64,000 bases of DNA from contig NZ_CP013023.1 in the NCBI RefSeq assembly GCF_001421015.2, forward strand, positions 1,853,501-1,917,500, read 5' to 3'. Position 1 is the stretch's first letter; each line of letters starts with the position of its first letter. This stretch comes from Paenibacillus bovis. GTDB lineage: Bacteria; Bacillota; Bacilli; Paenibacillales; Paenibacillaceae. Below the pieces are notes generated by a model, which saw only the letters and a program-made list of their open reading frames with translations, was not told the DNA's origin and did no database searches. Shown here piece after piece: positions 17,161-26,703 of the stretch. A program made the translations under genes and the position numbers.

Positions 17161-18384
17161 ATGGGGAGAAAAAGTTTCTGGCAGAGCGGGCATAAGCCTA
17201 CGTTATTTGGTTCTTTTTTGTATTTTGATATCAGCTTTATGATCTGGGGATTGATTGGGCCGCTCAGTGTAGTGATCGCGCAGGATTATCCGATGGACCC
17301 GGTGCAAAAAGCGCAGCTGGTCGCTCTCCCGGTACTGGGTGGTTCCATTTTGCGGCTACTGCTTGGCTTTCTGTCTGACTATATTGGTCCCAAGCTGACC
17401 GCGCAGCTGGGGATGATCGTTACGCTGGTACCGCTGTATCTGGGCTGGCAGTGGGTAGAGTCGCTGGATCAGCTGTATGTAGTTGCGCTGCTGCTGGGAA
17501 TAGCCGGTGCGTCATTTGCCGCAGCTTTGCCGCTGGCGAGCCAGTGGTATCCCAAGGAGCATCAGGGGCTGGCAATGGGGATAGCCGGTGCCGGGAATAG
17601 CGGCACCGTACTGGCGACGCTGTTCGCCAATCGGCTGGCTCAGCATTTTGGTAGCTGGGAAGTTGTATTTGGTATCGCGATGATTCCGATCGTTATCGTT
17701 TTTATCTATTTTAGTATTTTCGCCAAAAATAGTCCGGAACGTCCGGCGCCGAAAAAGCTGTCCCAGTATGCGTCGGTACTGAGTCAGCGGGATGCATGGG
17801 TATTCTGTGCCTTTTATTGTGTGACATTTGGCGGTTTTGTCGGTCTGGCTAATTACTTGACGATTTTCTTTAATACACAGTATGGATTGTCTGCTGTCCA
17901 TGCAGCAGATATTACGACGATTTGCGTGATAGCCGGCAGCTTTTTCCGTCCGGTTGGCGGGTATTTGGCAGACAAGATCGGGGGGGCACGGATGCTGATG
18001 TATCTGTATACCGGTGCGGGATCGATGCTGCTGTGTGTTTCCTTTTTACCGCCGCTGCCGGTCGTTGTGGTGATGCTATTTATCGGAATGATGTGTCTGG
18101 GGGCGGGGAATGGCTCCGTATTCCAGCTGGTTCCACAGCGGTTTGGCAATGAGATCGGTCTGGTGACCGGTATTGTCGGGGCAGCCGGGGGACTAGGGGG
18201 ATATGCGCTTCCACTGATTCTTGGTAATCTGTACAAAACAGCAGGCTCATATACCCCCGGCTTTATCGTACTGGGTACGGTGGCGTTTTGTTCGCTGGTG
18301 CTGCTCGTGGTGATGCAGACCCGGTGGCGGGGCAGCTGGCTGCGCAGTGCAGCTATTAGCGAGTCCGCGCGTCAGGCAGGATAA
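17161..18384 (+). CDS. nasA: nitrate/nitrite transporter (NNP family, MFS)
   Basis: This 407-residue polytopic membrane protein takes up nitrate for assimilation and partners functionally with NasB-NasC, which lie 6 kb away. It carries the two glycine-rich NNP signatures, AGAGNSGTVLATL near residue 144 and VGAAGGLGGYALP near 345, and the early WGLIGPLSVVIAQ segment typical of NasA/NarK. The start at 17161 is preceded by AGAGGAG at good spacing. A longer frame from 17083 would begin inside the leader terminator and is rejected. A terminator follows at 18464-18512. Confidence 0.92.
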   Translation: MGRKSFWQSGHKPTLFGSFLYFDISFMIWGLIGPLSVVIAQDYPMDPVQKAQLVALPVLGGSILRLLLGFLSDYIGPKLTAQLGMIVTLVPLYLGWQWVESLDQLYVVALLLGIAGASFAAALPLASQWYPKEHQGLAMGIAGAGNSGTVLATLFANRLAQHFGSWEVVFGIAMIPIVIVFIYFSIFAKNSPERPAPKKLSQYASVLSQRDAWVFCAFYCVTFGGFVGLANYLTIFFNTQYGLSAVHAADITTICVIAGSFFRPVGGYLADKIGGARMLMYLYTGAGSMLLCVSFLPPLPVVVVMLFIGMMCLGAGNGSVFQLVPQRFGNEIGLVTGIVGAAGGLGGYALPLILGNLYKTAGSYTPGFIVLGTVAFCSLVLLVVMQTRWRGSWLRSAAISESARQAG

Positions 18385-18463
18385 GCCGGATTTCATAAAA
18401 GAATAACACGAGCAAGTCAATCTTCAGAGGATTATAGCTGTTTTTATAAACGTATAGCCTACC

Positions 18464-18512
18464 AAAAGGCTGGTGTTCTCCTGGCGAATAGAGGGGAATA
18501 TCAGCCTTTTTT
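18464..18512 (+). terminator. terminator of nasA
   Basis: Arms AAAAGGCTG (18464-18472) and CAGCCTTTT (18502-18510) with a following T-run, 80 bp after the nasA stop. Confidence 0.8.
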
Positions 18513-18683
18513 GATGATAGAATTATAGATTCCGTCCGCCAGCTGGCTGTCTTTTATACAGGAATCGGCGGTTATATTGCGATATTGGACATGCGGCTGG
18601 ACAAATGGGGTAGTGTAGGTAACAGATTTAAGGAGTATAATGAGGAATATCTGTATTATCCAGTGGTCAATTTCATCCTGTAA
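18513..18683 (+). pseudogene. possible 3' remnant of a small-protein gene
   Basis: One frame is open for 57 codons and ends in TAA at 18683, with protein-like composition (a hydrophobic start, then MRLDKWGSVGNRFKEYNEEY). It has no start codon with a ribosome binding site, and the nasA terminator abuts its 5' end. It may be the decayed tail of a lost gene. The rest of the gap to 18870 shows nothing I can name. Confidence 0.25.
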
Positions 18684-18870
18684 TAAATTAGTTTTAATGC
18701 TCTATATACTTAGCCAATTAGTTATTAGAGTCGACATAGTTGCTGGCGTTTATTGCAATGAGTTTATAGACACTTTTGAAATTTAAATTTGTGCAGGTAT
18801 AAAATGGAATAGGGTAATGATAGGACTCTGCTACTGAAGTACATACGTTATAACAAAGGGGCTGAACACA

Positions 18871-20106
18871 ATGAATTCTTTTACAACCATGCTGCAAAAA
18901 TATGCCGAACTGGTTATCCAGGTCGGCGTAAATATCCAGCCAGGTCAGGTGCTGATTGTCAATGCACCTCTGGAGACTGCCGAGCTGACCAGACTGATTG
19001 TAGCCAAAGCTTATGACGCTGGTGCCAAATACGTCATGGTCGATTGGGATGACGAGCAGATCACCCGTATCCGCTATGAACATGCAGCCGATGATACATT
19101 TGGCTATTATCCGCAGTGGCATGCTGATATGATGGAGAAATTCGCCGAAGAAGGCGGAGCCATTCTGCGTATCAAAGTACCGAATCCGGAGCTGTTTGAT
19201 GGTATTGATTCCTGGAAAGTATCTGCTTCGGTCAAGGCTACAGCGATAGCCAACGAGAAATACAGTGTCTACACACGCAACAGCCGTATCAGCTGGTCAC
19301 TGATCAAAGCACCGACTGCAGCCTGGGCGAACAAGGTATATGCGGATCTGCCCGAAGCAGAACGCATCCCGGCGATGTGGGAAGCGATCTTCATGATGAA
19401 CCGGGTTACCGCCGACAATGATCCGGTAGCCGCCTGGCGCGAACATATCGAGCATCTGCGTAAAGGCAAAAACCTGCTGAACGGCAAAAAATATAAAAGT
19501 CTGCATTACCGCGCGCCTGGAACAGACTTGCATGTACAGCTGCCGGAAGGACATATCTGGCGCAGTGGCGGTGGCGAGAATGACGCGGGTACTTACTTTG
19601 TCGCCAACATGCCGACAGAGGAAGTATTCTCGATGCCTCATCGTACCGGTGTAAATGGAACGGTGAAGAGCACGATGCCGCTAAACCTGAACGGTCGTCT
19701 GGTGGAAGGCATTATACTCACATTCAAAGACGGCAAAGTCGTTGAATATGATGCAGCAGCCGGACGCGAATATCTGACCGATCTGCTGGATACCGATGAG
19801 GGGGCTTCCTATCTCGGAGAGATTGCGCTGGTTCCTTATGACTCTCCAATTTCCAGGCTGAATCGTATTTTCTATAATACGGGTATTGATGAGAATGCAT
19901 CCTGCCATTTTGCGCTGGGCAGTGCTTATCCGACCAATATCGAGGGTGGTACACAGCTAAGCAAAGAAGAGCTGGTGCAGCGCGGAGCCAATGTCAGTCT
20001 GACTCATGTGGACTTTATGGTCGGCTCGGCAGAGCTGGATATTGACGGCGAGCTGCCGGATGGCACGGTTGAGCCGGTCTTCCGTCAGGGCAACTGGGCA
20101 TTCTGA
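18871..20106 (+). CDS. M29 family metallo-aminopeptidase
   Basis: The 411-residue cytosolic enzyme removes N-terminal amino acids from peptides using a two-metal site. Expected M29 ligands are visible: Glu250 (MPTEEVF), Glu317 (LGEIALVP), His346 (NASCHFALG), His379 and Asp381 (LTHVDFMVG). Length and N-terminal domain match AmpS/PepS/AmpII. AAAGGGG precedes the ATG. The gene stands alone with a terminator at 20142, and no neighbour suggests a special substrate. Confidence 0.93.
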   Translation: MNSFTTMLQKYAELVIQVGVNIQPGQVLIVNAPLETAELTRLIVAKAYDAGAKYVMVDWDDEQITRIRYEHAADDTFGYYPQWHADMMEKFAEEGGAILRIKVPNPELFDGIDSWKVSASVKATAIANEKYSVYTRNSRISWSLIKAPTAAWANKVYADLPEAERIPAMWEAIFMMNRVTADNDPVAAWREHIEHLRKGKNLLNGKKYKSLHYRAPGTDLHVQLPEGHIWRSGGGENDAGTYFVANMPTEEVFSMPHRTGVNGTVKSTMPLNLNGRLVEGIILTFKDGKVVEYDAAAGREYLTDLLDTDEGASYLGEIALVPYDSPISRLNRIFYNTGIDENASCHFALGSAYPTNIEGGTQLSKEELVQRGANVSLTHVDFMVGSAELDIDGELPDGTVEPVFRQGNWAF

Positions 20107-20141
20107 TTTTCCGAGTCCTTTTCATATGTGCATCATCAACC

Positions 20142-20168
20142 AGACGGGGTCATTAGATCCCGTCTTTT
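20142..20168 (+). terminator. terminator of the aminopeptidase gene
   Basis: Arms GACGGGGTC and GATCCCGTC (one G-U pair) are followed by TTTT, 36 bp after the stop. Confidence 0.8.
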
Positions 20169-20487
20169 GCTGTATCTTCCTGCTGATGCAGTAGAAGAAA
20201 CTGCCCATTTTTTTTGAAAACAGTCGATTCGGGCGATCGGCATCTAACAGAAGACAGGTACGACTATAGGTCGATAAAATGCAAAAAGAGGAGACAATAA
20301 ATAATTTTTTATGGCATAAAGTAAAATTTTTAATCATTTTTAGACAGGTATCCCCTCTTTAAAGCAGAAGTACTAACACAACACCATTGCCAATACTCCA
20401 ATAAATTAGACATTCTTTGCTAAAAGCTGACACAGAAAATGTACGTCAACCATTCTCTCAACAAAAGGGTAAAGGGTGATTGCCATC
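20169..20487. other. non-coding gap before the GH3 gene
   Basis: About 320 bp, AT-rich. I see only a loose 7-bp inverted repeat, AAAGAGG near 20286 and CCTCTTT near 20355, with a long loop. The GH3 promoter must lie here but no consensus hexamers stand out. Confidence 0.5.
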
Positions 20488-22800
20488 ATGATCTATCAAG
20501 ATGCAACGTATTCGCTGCAGGAAAGAGTACAGGATTTGTTATCACGAATGACCAGGGAGGAGAAAGTCGGACAGCTGGTACAAATATTCGGCTGGCAGAC
20601 GTTTGAACGCAATCCCGACGGTACGATTACATTAACCGAAGAATTCAGACAGCAAATCCGGGAAGGTCATGTAGGTGCATTATATGCTGCGCTGCGTGCC
20701 GATCCATGGACCGAAGTCACGCTGGAGACCGGGTTGTCTCCGCGCGAAGGAGCAGCTGCACTGAATACGATTCAAAAGTACGCAATCGAGCAATCCCGGC
20801 TGGGCATTCCGCTGATGTTTGGCGAAGAATGCTCACATGGGCATATGGCAATTGGCGCTACCGTCTATCCGGTGCCGCTGCTGGCTGCAAGCACATGGAA
20901 TACCGAGCTATATGAAGAGATGTGCCATGCGGTGGCAATCGAGACGCGCAGTCAGGGCGGAGTAGCCACCTATTCACCGGTGCTCGATATCGTACGCGAT
21001 CCGCGCTGGGGACGTACGGAAGAAACGTATGGCGAAGATCCTTATCTGGCCGGCGAACTGGCTGCAGCTGCTGTGAGAGGACTGCAGGGACGGGGACTGG
21101 ATGCGCCGGATAGTGTGATTGCGACACTCAAGCATTTTGTGGGCTATGGCGCTTCGGAAGGTGGACGCAATGCAGCGCCTGTACATATGGGAATGAAGGA
21201 ACTGCACGAGGTGGATCTGGTTCCTTTTCGCAAGGCCGTAGAGGCGGGAGCCGTTTCTGTAATGACCGCCTATAACGAAATTGATGGTGTGCCATGCACA
21301 TCAAGTGAGTATTTGCTGGAAGAGGTGCTGCGCACACAGTGGGGATTTGATGGATTCGTGATCACGGATGCCAGCGCCATGAATATGCTGGTACACGGCT
21401 ACAATATTGTAGAAAGTGGCGAGCAGGCAACAGCCCTCGCACTGAAGGCAGGCATTGACCTGGAAATGTCCGGTTCCATGTTCAGCCGATATCTGAATCC
21501 TGCACTGGAGCAGGGAATCGCGGATGAAGCATATCTGGATCAGGCGGTGAAGCGTCTGCTGGAGATCAAGTTCAGACTGGGGTTGTTTGATCGTCCTTAT
21601 GTAGATCCTGACCGGGCGGAGCAGCTGATTCATTCGCAAGAGCATATCCAGCTGGCAAGGGAAGTCGCCCGTCAAGGCATTATTTTGCTCCAAAATAAAG
21701 AGAATACGCTTCCAATTCACGTCGAGACAGCTGGTAAAATTGCAGTTATCGGTCCCAATGGCAACACGCCGTATAACCAGCTGGGAGACTATACTTCGCC
21801 GCAACCGGAAGGCAAAGTTATCACTGTTCTGGAAGGCATTCGCCAGTATCTGGCAGCCAAGGGGCTGGATGATCAGCTGCTCTATGCGCCAGGCTGCCGC
21901 ATTCGGGATGAATCGGAGGAAGGGTTTGAATACGCACTGGAAGTAGCGGGGCAGGCAGATACGGTAGTCATGGTGCTCGGAGGCTCGAGTGCAAGGGACT
22001 TTGGCGAAGGCACCGTCGATCTGCGTACCGGTCAATCTCTGGTACACAACTCTGGAGCGAGCGATATGGAGAGCGGCGAAGGTATTGACCGGGTAGATAT
22101 CAATCTGACCGGCGTACAGCTAAAACTGTGTCAGGCGGTGCATGCCCTGGGCAAAAAGCTGATCGTTATCTATATCAACGGTCGGCCGGTCGCAGAGCCG
22201 TGGATCGATGAGCATGCAGATGCCATTATCGAAGCCTGGTATCCCGGACAGGAAGGCGGACATGCGCTGGCCGAGATTTTGTATGGAGAGGTGAATCCTT
22301 CCGGACGATTGACCATCTCGGTTCCCCGTCATGTAGGACAGCTACCGATCTATTACAATGGCAAGCGCACACGGGGCAAGCGATATCTGGAAATGGATCT
22401 GCAGCCTGCGTATCCATTTGGGCATGGACTGAGCTATACGACTTTTGCCTATAGTGATCCTGTGGTCTCCCCGGCATTGATCCATCCCGATCAATCGGCA
22501 ACGGTTACCGTGCAGATTACCAATACCGGCAGCCGGGCAGGGTGGGAAGTCGCTCAGTTGTATCTGACCGACCTGGTATCCTCCGTAACCCGTCCGGATA
22601 AAGAGTTAAAAGGATTCTATAAAATATGGCTGGAGCCGGGCGAAAGCAGCGAGGTCACCTTTACCCTGACACCCGAGCATCTGGAACTAGTCACCGCGCA
22701 GCTGCACAGGGTCGTTGAGCCTGGAGAGTTCCGAATTCAGGTGGGTAGTAGCTCTGCAACAGGCAAGTCTGCCGTTCTGACCGTTATGGCTGCAAAGTAA
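20488..22800 (+). CDS. glycoside hydrolase family 3 (beta-glucosidase/xylosidase type)
   Basis: This 770-residue retaining glycosidase has the (beta/alpha)8 domain with LKHFVGYGASEGGRN near residue 214 and the nucleophile Asp in GFDGFVITDASAM near 293. The alpha/beta sandwich (about 390-640) and a C-terminal fibronectin III-like domain (from about 690) follow, as in BglX-type enzymes. No signal peptide is present, so it acts on imported oligosaccharides. I chose ATG 20488; a GTG at 20476 is also possible, each with an AAAGGG-type site. It is followed by a terminator and the GH38-GH125-GH29 genes. Sequence alone does not fix the sugar. Confidence 0.9.
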   Translation: MIYQDATYSLQERVQDLLSRMTREEKVGQLVQIFGWQTFERNPDGTITLTEEFRQQIREGHVGALYAALRADPWTEVTLETGLSPREGAAALNTIQKYAIEQSRLGIPLMFGEECSHGHMAIGATVYPVPLLAASTWNTELYEEMCHAVAIETRSQGGVATYSPVLDIVRDPRWGRTEETYGEDPYLAGELAAAAVRGLQGRGLDAPDSVIATLKHFVGYGASEGGRNAAPVHMGMKELHEVDLVPFRKAVEAGAVSVMTAYNEIDGVPCTSSEYLLEEVLRTQWGFDGFVITDASAMNMLVHGYNIVESGEQATALALKAGIDLEMSGSMFSRYLNPALEQGIADEAYLDQAVKRLLEIKFRLGLFDRPYVDPDRAEQLIHSQEHIQLAREVARQGIILLQNKENTLPIHVETAGKIAVIGPNGNTPYNQLGDYTSPQPEGKVITVLEGIRQYLAAKGLDDQLLYAPGCRIRDESEEGFEYALEVAGQADTVVMVLGGSSARDFGEGTVDLRTGQSLVHNSGASDMESGEGIDRVDINLTGVQLKLCQAVHALGKKLIVIYINGRPVAEPWIDEHADAIIEAWYPGQEGGHALAEILYGEVNPSGRLTISVPRHVGQLPIYYNGKRTRGKRYLEMDLQPAYPFGHGLSYTTFAYSDPVVSPALIHPDQSATVTVQITNTGSRAGWEVAQLYLTDLVSSVTRPDKELKGFYKIWLEPGESSEVTFTLTPEHLELVTAQLHRVVEPGEFRIQVGSSSATGKSAVLTVMAAK

Positions 22801-22826
22801 CGAATAAGGTTCACCCGGCATATTTT

Positions 22827-22856
22827 ACAGCTAGATCTACTACCTTAGCTGTTTTC
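22827..22856 (+). terminator. terminator of the GH3 gene
   Basis: ACAGCTA (22827-22833) and TAGCTGT (22846-22852) flank a 12-base loop, with TTTT following. Confidence 0.7.
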
Positions 22857-23028
22857 TATGAAAAAGCACGAGGAGCCAACATCAAGCAGACCACTATTAA
22901 TGAATAAAGTATTTAAAATAGACCACTCCACACTAGGAATAAAATAGGATGACCATGCCGTCTTTTCCCTGCAAGTCACTATACTACCATCAGCACACTA
23001 TACGCGGTTTTGCCCAAGGAGGCCCACT

Positions 23029-26000
23029 ATGCATCGTATGGAACGATTTGTGAAGCATCTTGCCGAACGACAATGGCTGGAACAAATAGAACTGACCGAC
23101 TGGACGATCGAAGAGGCACGTTATATTACAGCTGGACGTTATGAGACATTGTCACCCCGTCGTCAAAGTAATATGACGCTGCAGGGAAAGCACGGGATTA
23201 CTTATTTATTGGAAGCCCAGGTATTGCTGCCTGCATCCTGGGCAGAGCATCCGGCTGGACTGTTGTTCAGCGCAGGCGGCGGTGAAGGACTGCTGCGAGT
23301 GAATGGAGAGTTCTATCATGGGCTGGACCGCAATCATACTTTTGTTCCTTTTCGCCCTGAACATGCCGGTCAGACGCTGCAGCTGGAGATTGAACTGTAT
23401 GATCCGATTCCCGAGCCACATGACCCTCTGAACGGGCAACCGGAAAAGGTAATACCGCTTACCGGATTCACTGCCAGCCTGGTTAGTGTAAATGCCGGAT
23501 TACGCAGTCTGATCTACAGTCTGCGACTGCTGATCGACTCGGTTCGCCGTCTGCCGGAGGGAGAGCTGCGCCGATTACATATGACGGAGGCGCTGGAACA
23601 ATGCATGGATGCCGCCTATGAGCTGCCAGAAGATTCCTGGCAAATGGAAGAGCCGTGGAGTCAGCTGGAACAATTGCTGCGTGAGCAGATCGGACAGCAT
23701 GCTCCATCGCAGGAGAATAATGGACGTATGATTATGGTCGGCCAATCGCATATCGATATCGCCTGGCTGTGGCCAATTCGGGAGACCGTGCGCAAAACCA
23801 GCCGCACTTTCTCCACTATGTGTACGCTGCTGGAGCAATACCCGGAATTTATTTATACCCAGAGCCAGCCGCAGCTGTTTGCCTATGTGAAGGATCATTA
23901 TCCGGATCTGTATGCCAAAGTAAAAGCCTATATCGCCGAAGGACGCTGGGAACTGGTCGGTGGTATGTGGGTAGAGCCGGATCTGAATATTCCAAGCGGC
24001 GAATCCCTGGCCCGTCAGCTGCTGTACGGACAGCGATTTTACCGGGAGGAATTCGGTGTAATCTCGACGATCGAATGGCTGCCGGATACGTTCGGTTATG
24101 CGGCATCCCTGCCCCAGCTGCTGCGCCAGGCAGGCATCGACTATTTTATGACAACCAAGCTCAACTGGAATGATACGAATATTTTCCCGTATGACCTGTT
24201 CCAGTGGGTGGGGATTGACGGTACGCCGGTATTGTCCTACCTGAATCATGGGGTGAATGAGTCGACCAGTGTCAAGGATATTGATGAACACTGGCAATCC
24301 TACCGTCAGAAAAATATTCACCCCGAGCAGATGCTGCTATACGGTCACGGTGATGGCGGAGGAGGTGTCACTCTGGATATGGTGGAATATGTGCAGCACG
24401 CAGAGATGATGATCGGTCAGCCGCAGGCAGCTTTTGGAACAGCAAAGGAATTTTTTGACCATACTTCCGAACAGGCAGACGAGCTGCCGACATGGCATGG
24501 AGATCTGTATCTGGAACTGCACCGTGGAACCTACACGACCCAGGCACGGAACAAGCGATATAACCGCAAAGCCGAAGCACTATACCGGGAAGCAGAAATA
24601 TGGGAGCGGCTTGCGGCTATTCGGCTGAATCGCTCCAGCCTGCCAGCGCAGACCAGTACTACAGGAGAAAATGAACAAGCAGTACCATCGCGTTCCCTTG
24701 CGACGTCAGTTGCATCCGATACCGCAGATGTATCTGCGGAGACTTCCAGCCTTTCTGCAAATACGATAGATGCAGCCGATTACTCGGTCAGTCCGCTGAT
24801 CTGGAATGGTAGCCGTGAAGCGGCTGGACCGATCATTACAGCTGAACGGTTCCGCGAGGGCTGGACCGGTATTATGCTGAATCAATTTCATGATATCGTG
24901 CCCGGCTCGGCTATTACCGAAGTCTATCGTACGTCGGATGTGGAGTACGAAGAGATTATGCGAATCGGTCAGAAAGCGCTGGATCAGGCACTTGATCTGT
25001 GGATTGATGCGTTAAATCTGTCCGGTAAAGGTACAGCCTGCGTCGTGTTCAACAGTCTGGGCTGGGAACGCGGTGAATGGATCGAACTGGAGGGAGGCCT
25101 GGAGCTGCAGGGCATAGCAGTCTATGATCAGGCTGGACAGCGTTTGCCGAGCGATCTGGTGCCTCGGGAAATGGCAGCATCGTCTTCGGAGAATACATCG
25201 GAGCCGGTTCTGCGATTTACTGCCGCCCGCAAGCGTCTGCCTGGTCTGGTGCCGCTCTATTCAACTGTGAATCAGCCGTTTTCCGGTTCCGATCCGGGGG
25301 CAGCCGAAGAACACGTAGCCTCAGCCAAAGCTGCAGGGACTGCGGCAGCGAGTTATCTGCTCCGAGTGTATGTACCGTCTATTCCGGCATTTGGCTGCCG
25401 GGTAGTATGGCTTCGTCCGCAGCACGAAGAGGTTATAGAAGCAGCCCATGCAGTTCATATCGAGGTGGCAGGCGAATACGAGCATGAGGATGATGTGACC
25501 GGTCCGGAGGATATCGTATTGGGCGCTGCAGTTCCTCCGGTCTGGGAGACGCCATTTTACCGGATCGCCTTTAATGAACGAGGGGAGATCAGTTCCCTCT
25601 ATGATCTGCGCCATGATCGTGAACTGATTCAGAGTGGGCATACGGGTAATGCTTTTGGGTATTATCACGATCGTCCGACGCTCTGGGATGCCTGGGATAT
25701 TGATCCGCAGTTTGCCCGGCAGTCGGCGGGTAAGGCACAGCTGCTATTCTCCCGGGTGATCATGCGTGGCCGCACCGGCGATATTTTGCGATTCAGCTGG
25801 CAGATCGGACAGTCGGAGATTACGCAGGATCTATATCTATACGCCGATCATCCAAGAATAGATTTCAAAACACAGGTCCAGTGGCGGGAAAGCCATAAGC
25901 TGCTCAAAGTTAACTTCCCTGTGGATCTGGTGGCAGCCTCGGCGACCTACGAGATTCCGTTTGGCGCACTGGAACGGACGATGAGCAGCAATACCTCCTG

Positions 26001-26703
26001 GGAACAGGCTCAATTTGAGGTGTGTGGACATCGCTGGGCGGATATCTCCGAGGGTAATTATGGAGTCAGCCTGATGAATGACTGCAAATACGGCTACGAT
26101 ATCAAAAACGGACATATGCGCCTGTCCCTGCTGCGCGCACCCAAGTGGCCGGATGCAGAGGCAGATCAGGGTTATCATGAATTCACTTATTCCCTGCTTC
26201 CGCATAGCGGCAATTGGCGCGAAGCGCATGTGGTTCGTGCAGCGATGGAGCTGAATCAGCCTGCACCGTACCGGATAGTCAATCGTTACAGCATATCAAC
26301 GGAATGGGCCGAGCAACCTGCTGCAGTGCAAGAAAATGCTCAAGCAGAAGTTCAAGCTAGCTCCTCGTATACTTCGAACGATAGGGAAAACGAACAGCAG
26401 TATACAGGAATTTCGCTGCTGGATTATGAAGGCGGACATATTATTCTAGATACCATCAAACCAGCCGAGGACGGAGACGGTACTATTTTCCGCTTGTACG
26501 AATCCTCCGGCAGCCGCGGTAAAGCAATGATCCATTCTGGCGCGTTAACCTTCCAGCAGCCTGCTGCAGAAGGAGAATGGATACTAACCAATCTGCTAGA
26601 AGATGAGCGCGAAGTCCTGTCGCCGATAGATGGTACATTGTCCCTGACATTTAGACCTTATGAGATCAAAACGCTGAAATGGAAGAGAGGTAGTATATCA
26701 TGA
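23029..26703 (+). CDS. glycoside hydrolase family 38 alpha-mannosidase
   Basis: This 1224-residue retaining, zinc-dependent alpha-mannosidase has its first zinc ligand motif near residue 240 (GQSHIDIAWLWPIRE). The nucleophile Asp lies in EWLPDTFGYA near 352 and a second metal/active-site stretch, HGDGGGG, near 437. The C-terminal half is the beta-sandwich region of the family. At about 535-590 there is a Ser/Thr/Ala-rich insertion that looks like a disordered linker, making the protein longer than usual bacterial GH38 enzymes. No signal peptide. AAGGAGG precedes the ATG. The stop overlaps the GH125 start by 4 bp (ATGA), so the two mannosidases are co-translated. Confidence 0.93.
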   Translation: MHRMERFVKHLAERQWLEQIELTDWTIEEARYITAGRYETLSPRRQSNMTLQGKHGITYLLEAQVLLPASWAEHPAGLLFSAGGGEGLLRVNGEFYHGLDRNHTFVPFRPEHAGQTLQLEIELYDPIPEPHDPLNGQPEKVIPLTGFTASLVSVNAGLRSLIYSLRLLIDSVRRLPEGELRRLHMTEALEQCMDAAYELPEDSWQMEEPWSQLEQLLREQIGQHAPSQENNGRMIMVGQSHIDIAWLWPIRETVRKTSRTFSTMCTLLEQYPEFIYTQSQPQLFAYVKDHYPDLYAKVKAYIAEGRWELVGGMWVEPDLNIPSGESLARQLLYGQRFYREEFGVISTIEWLPDTFGYAASLPQLLRQAGIDYFMTTKLNWNDTNIFPYDLFQWVGIDGTPVLSYLNHGVNESTSVKDIDEHWQSYRQKNIHPEQMLLYGHGDGGGGVTLDMVEYVQHAEMMIGQPQAAFGTAKEFFDHTSEQADELPTWHGDLYLELHRGTYTTQARNKRYNRKAEALYREAEIWERLAAIRLNRSSLPAQTSTTGENEQAVPSRSLATSVASDTADVSAETSSLSANTIDAADYSVSPLIWNGSREAAGPIITAERFREGWTGIMLNQFHDIVPGSAITEVYRTSDVEYEEIMRIGQKALDQALDLWIDALNLSGKGTACVVFNSLGWERGEWIELEGGLELQGIAVYDQAGQRLPSDLVPREMAASSSENTSEPVLRFTAARKRLPGLVPLYSTVNQPFSGSDPGAAEEHVASAKAAGTAAASYLLRVYVPSIPAFGCRVVWLRPQHEEVIEAAHAVHIEVAGEYEHEDDVTGPEDIVLGAAVPPVWETPFYRIAFNERGEISSLYDLRHDRELIQSGHTGNAFGYYHDRPTLWDAWDIDPQFARQSAGKAQLLFSRVIMRGRTGDILRFSWQIGQSEITQDLYLYADHPRIDFKTQVQWRESHKLLKVNFPVDLVAASATYEIPFGALERTMSSNTSWEQAQFEVCGHRWADISEGNYGVSLMNDCKYGYDIKNGHMRLSLLRAPKWPDAEADQGYHEFTYSLLPHSGNWREAHVVRAAMELNQPAPYRIVNRYSISTEWAEQPAAVQENAQAEVQASSSYTSNDRENEQQYTGISLLDYEGGHIILDTIKPAEDGDGTIFRLYESSGSRGKAMIHSGALTFQQPAAEGEWILTNLLEDEREVLSPIDGTLSLTFRPYEIKTLKWKRGSIS

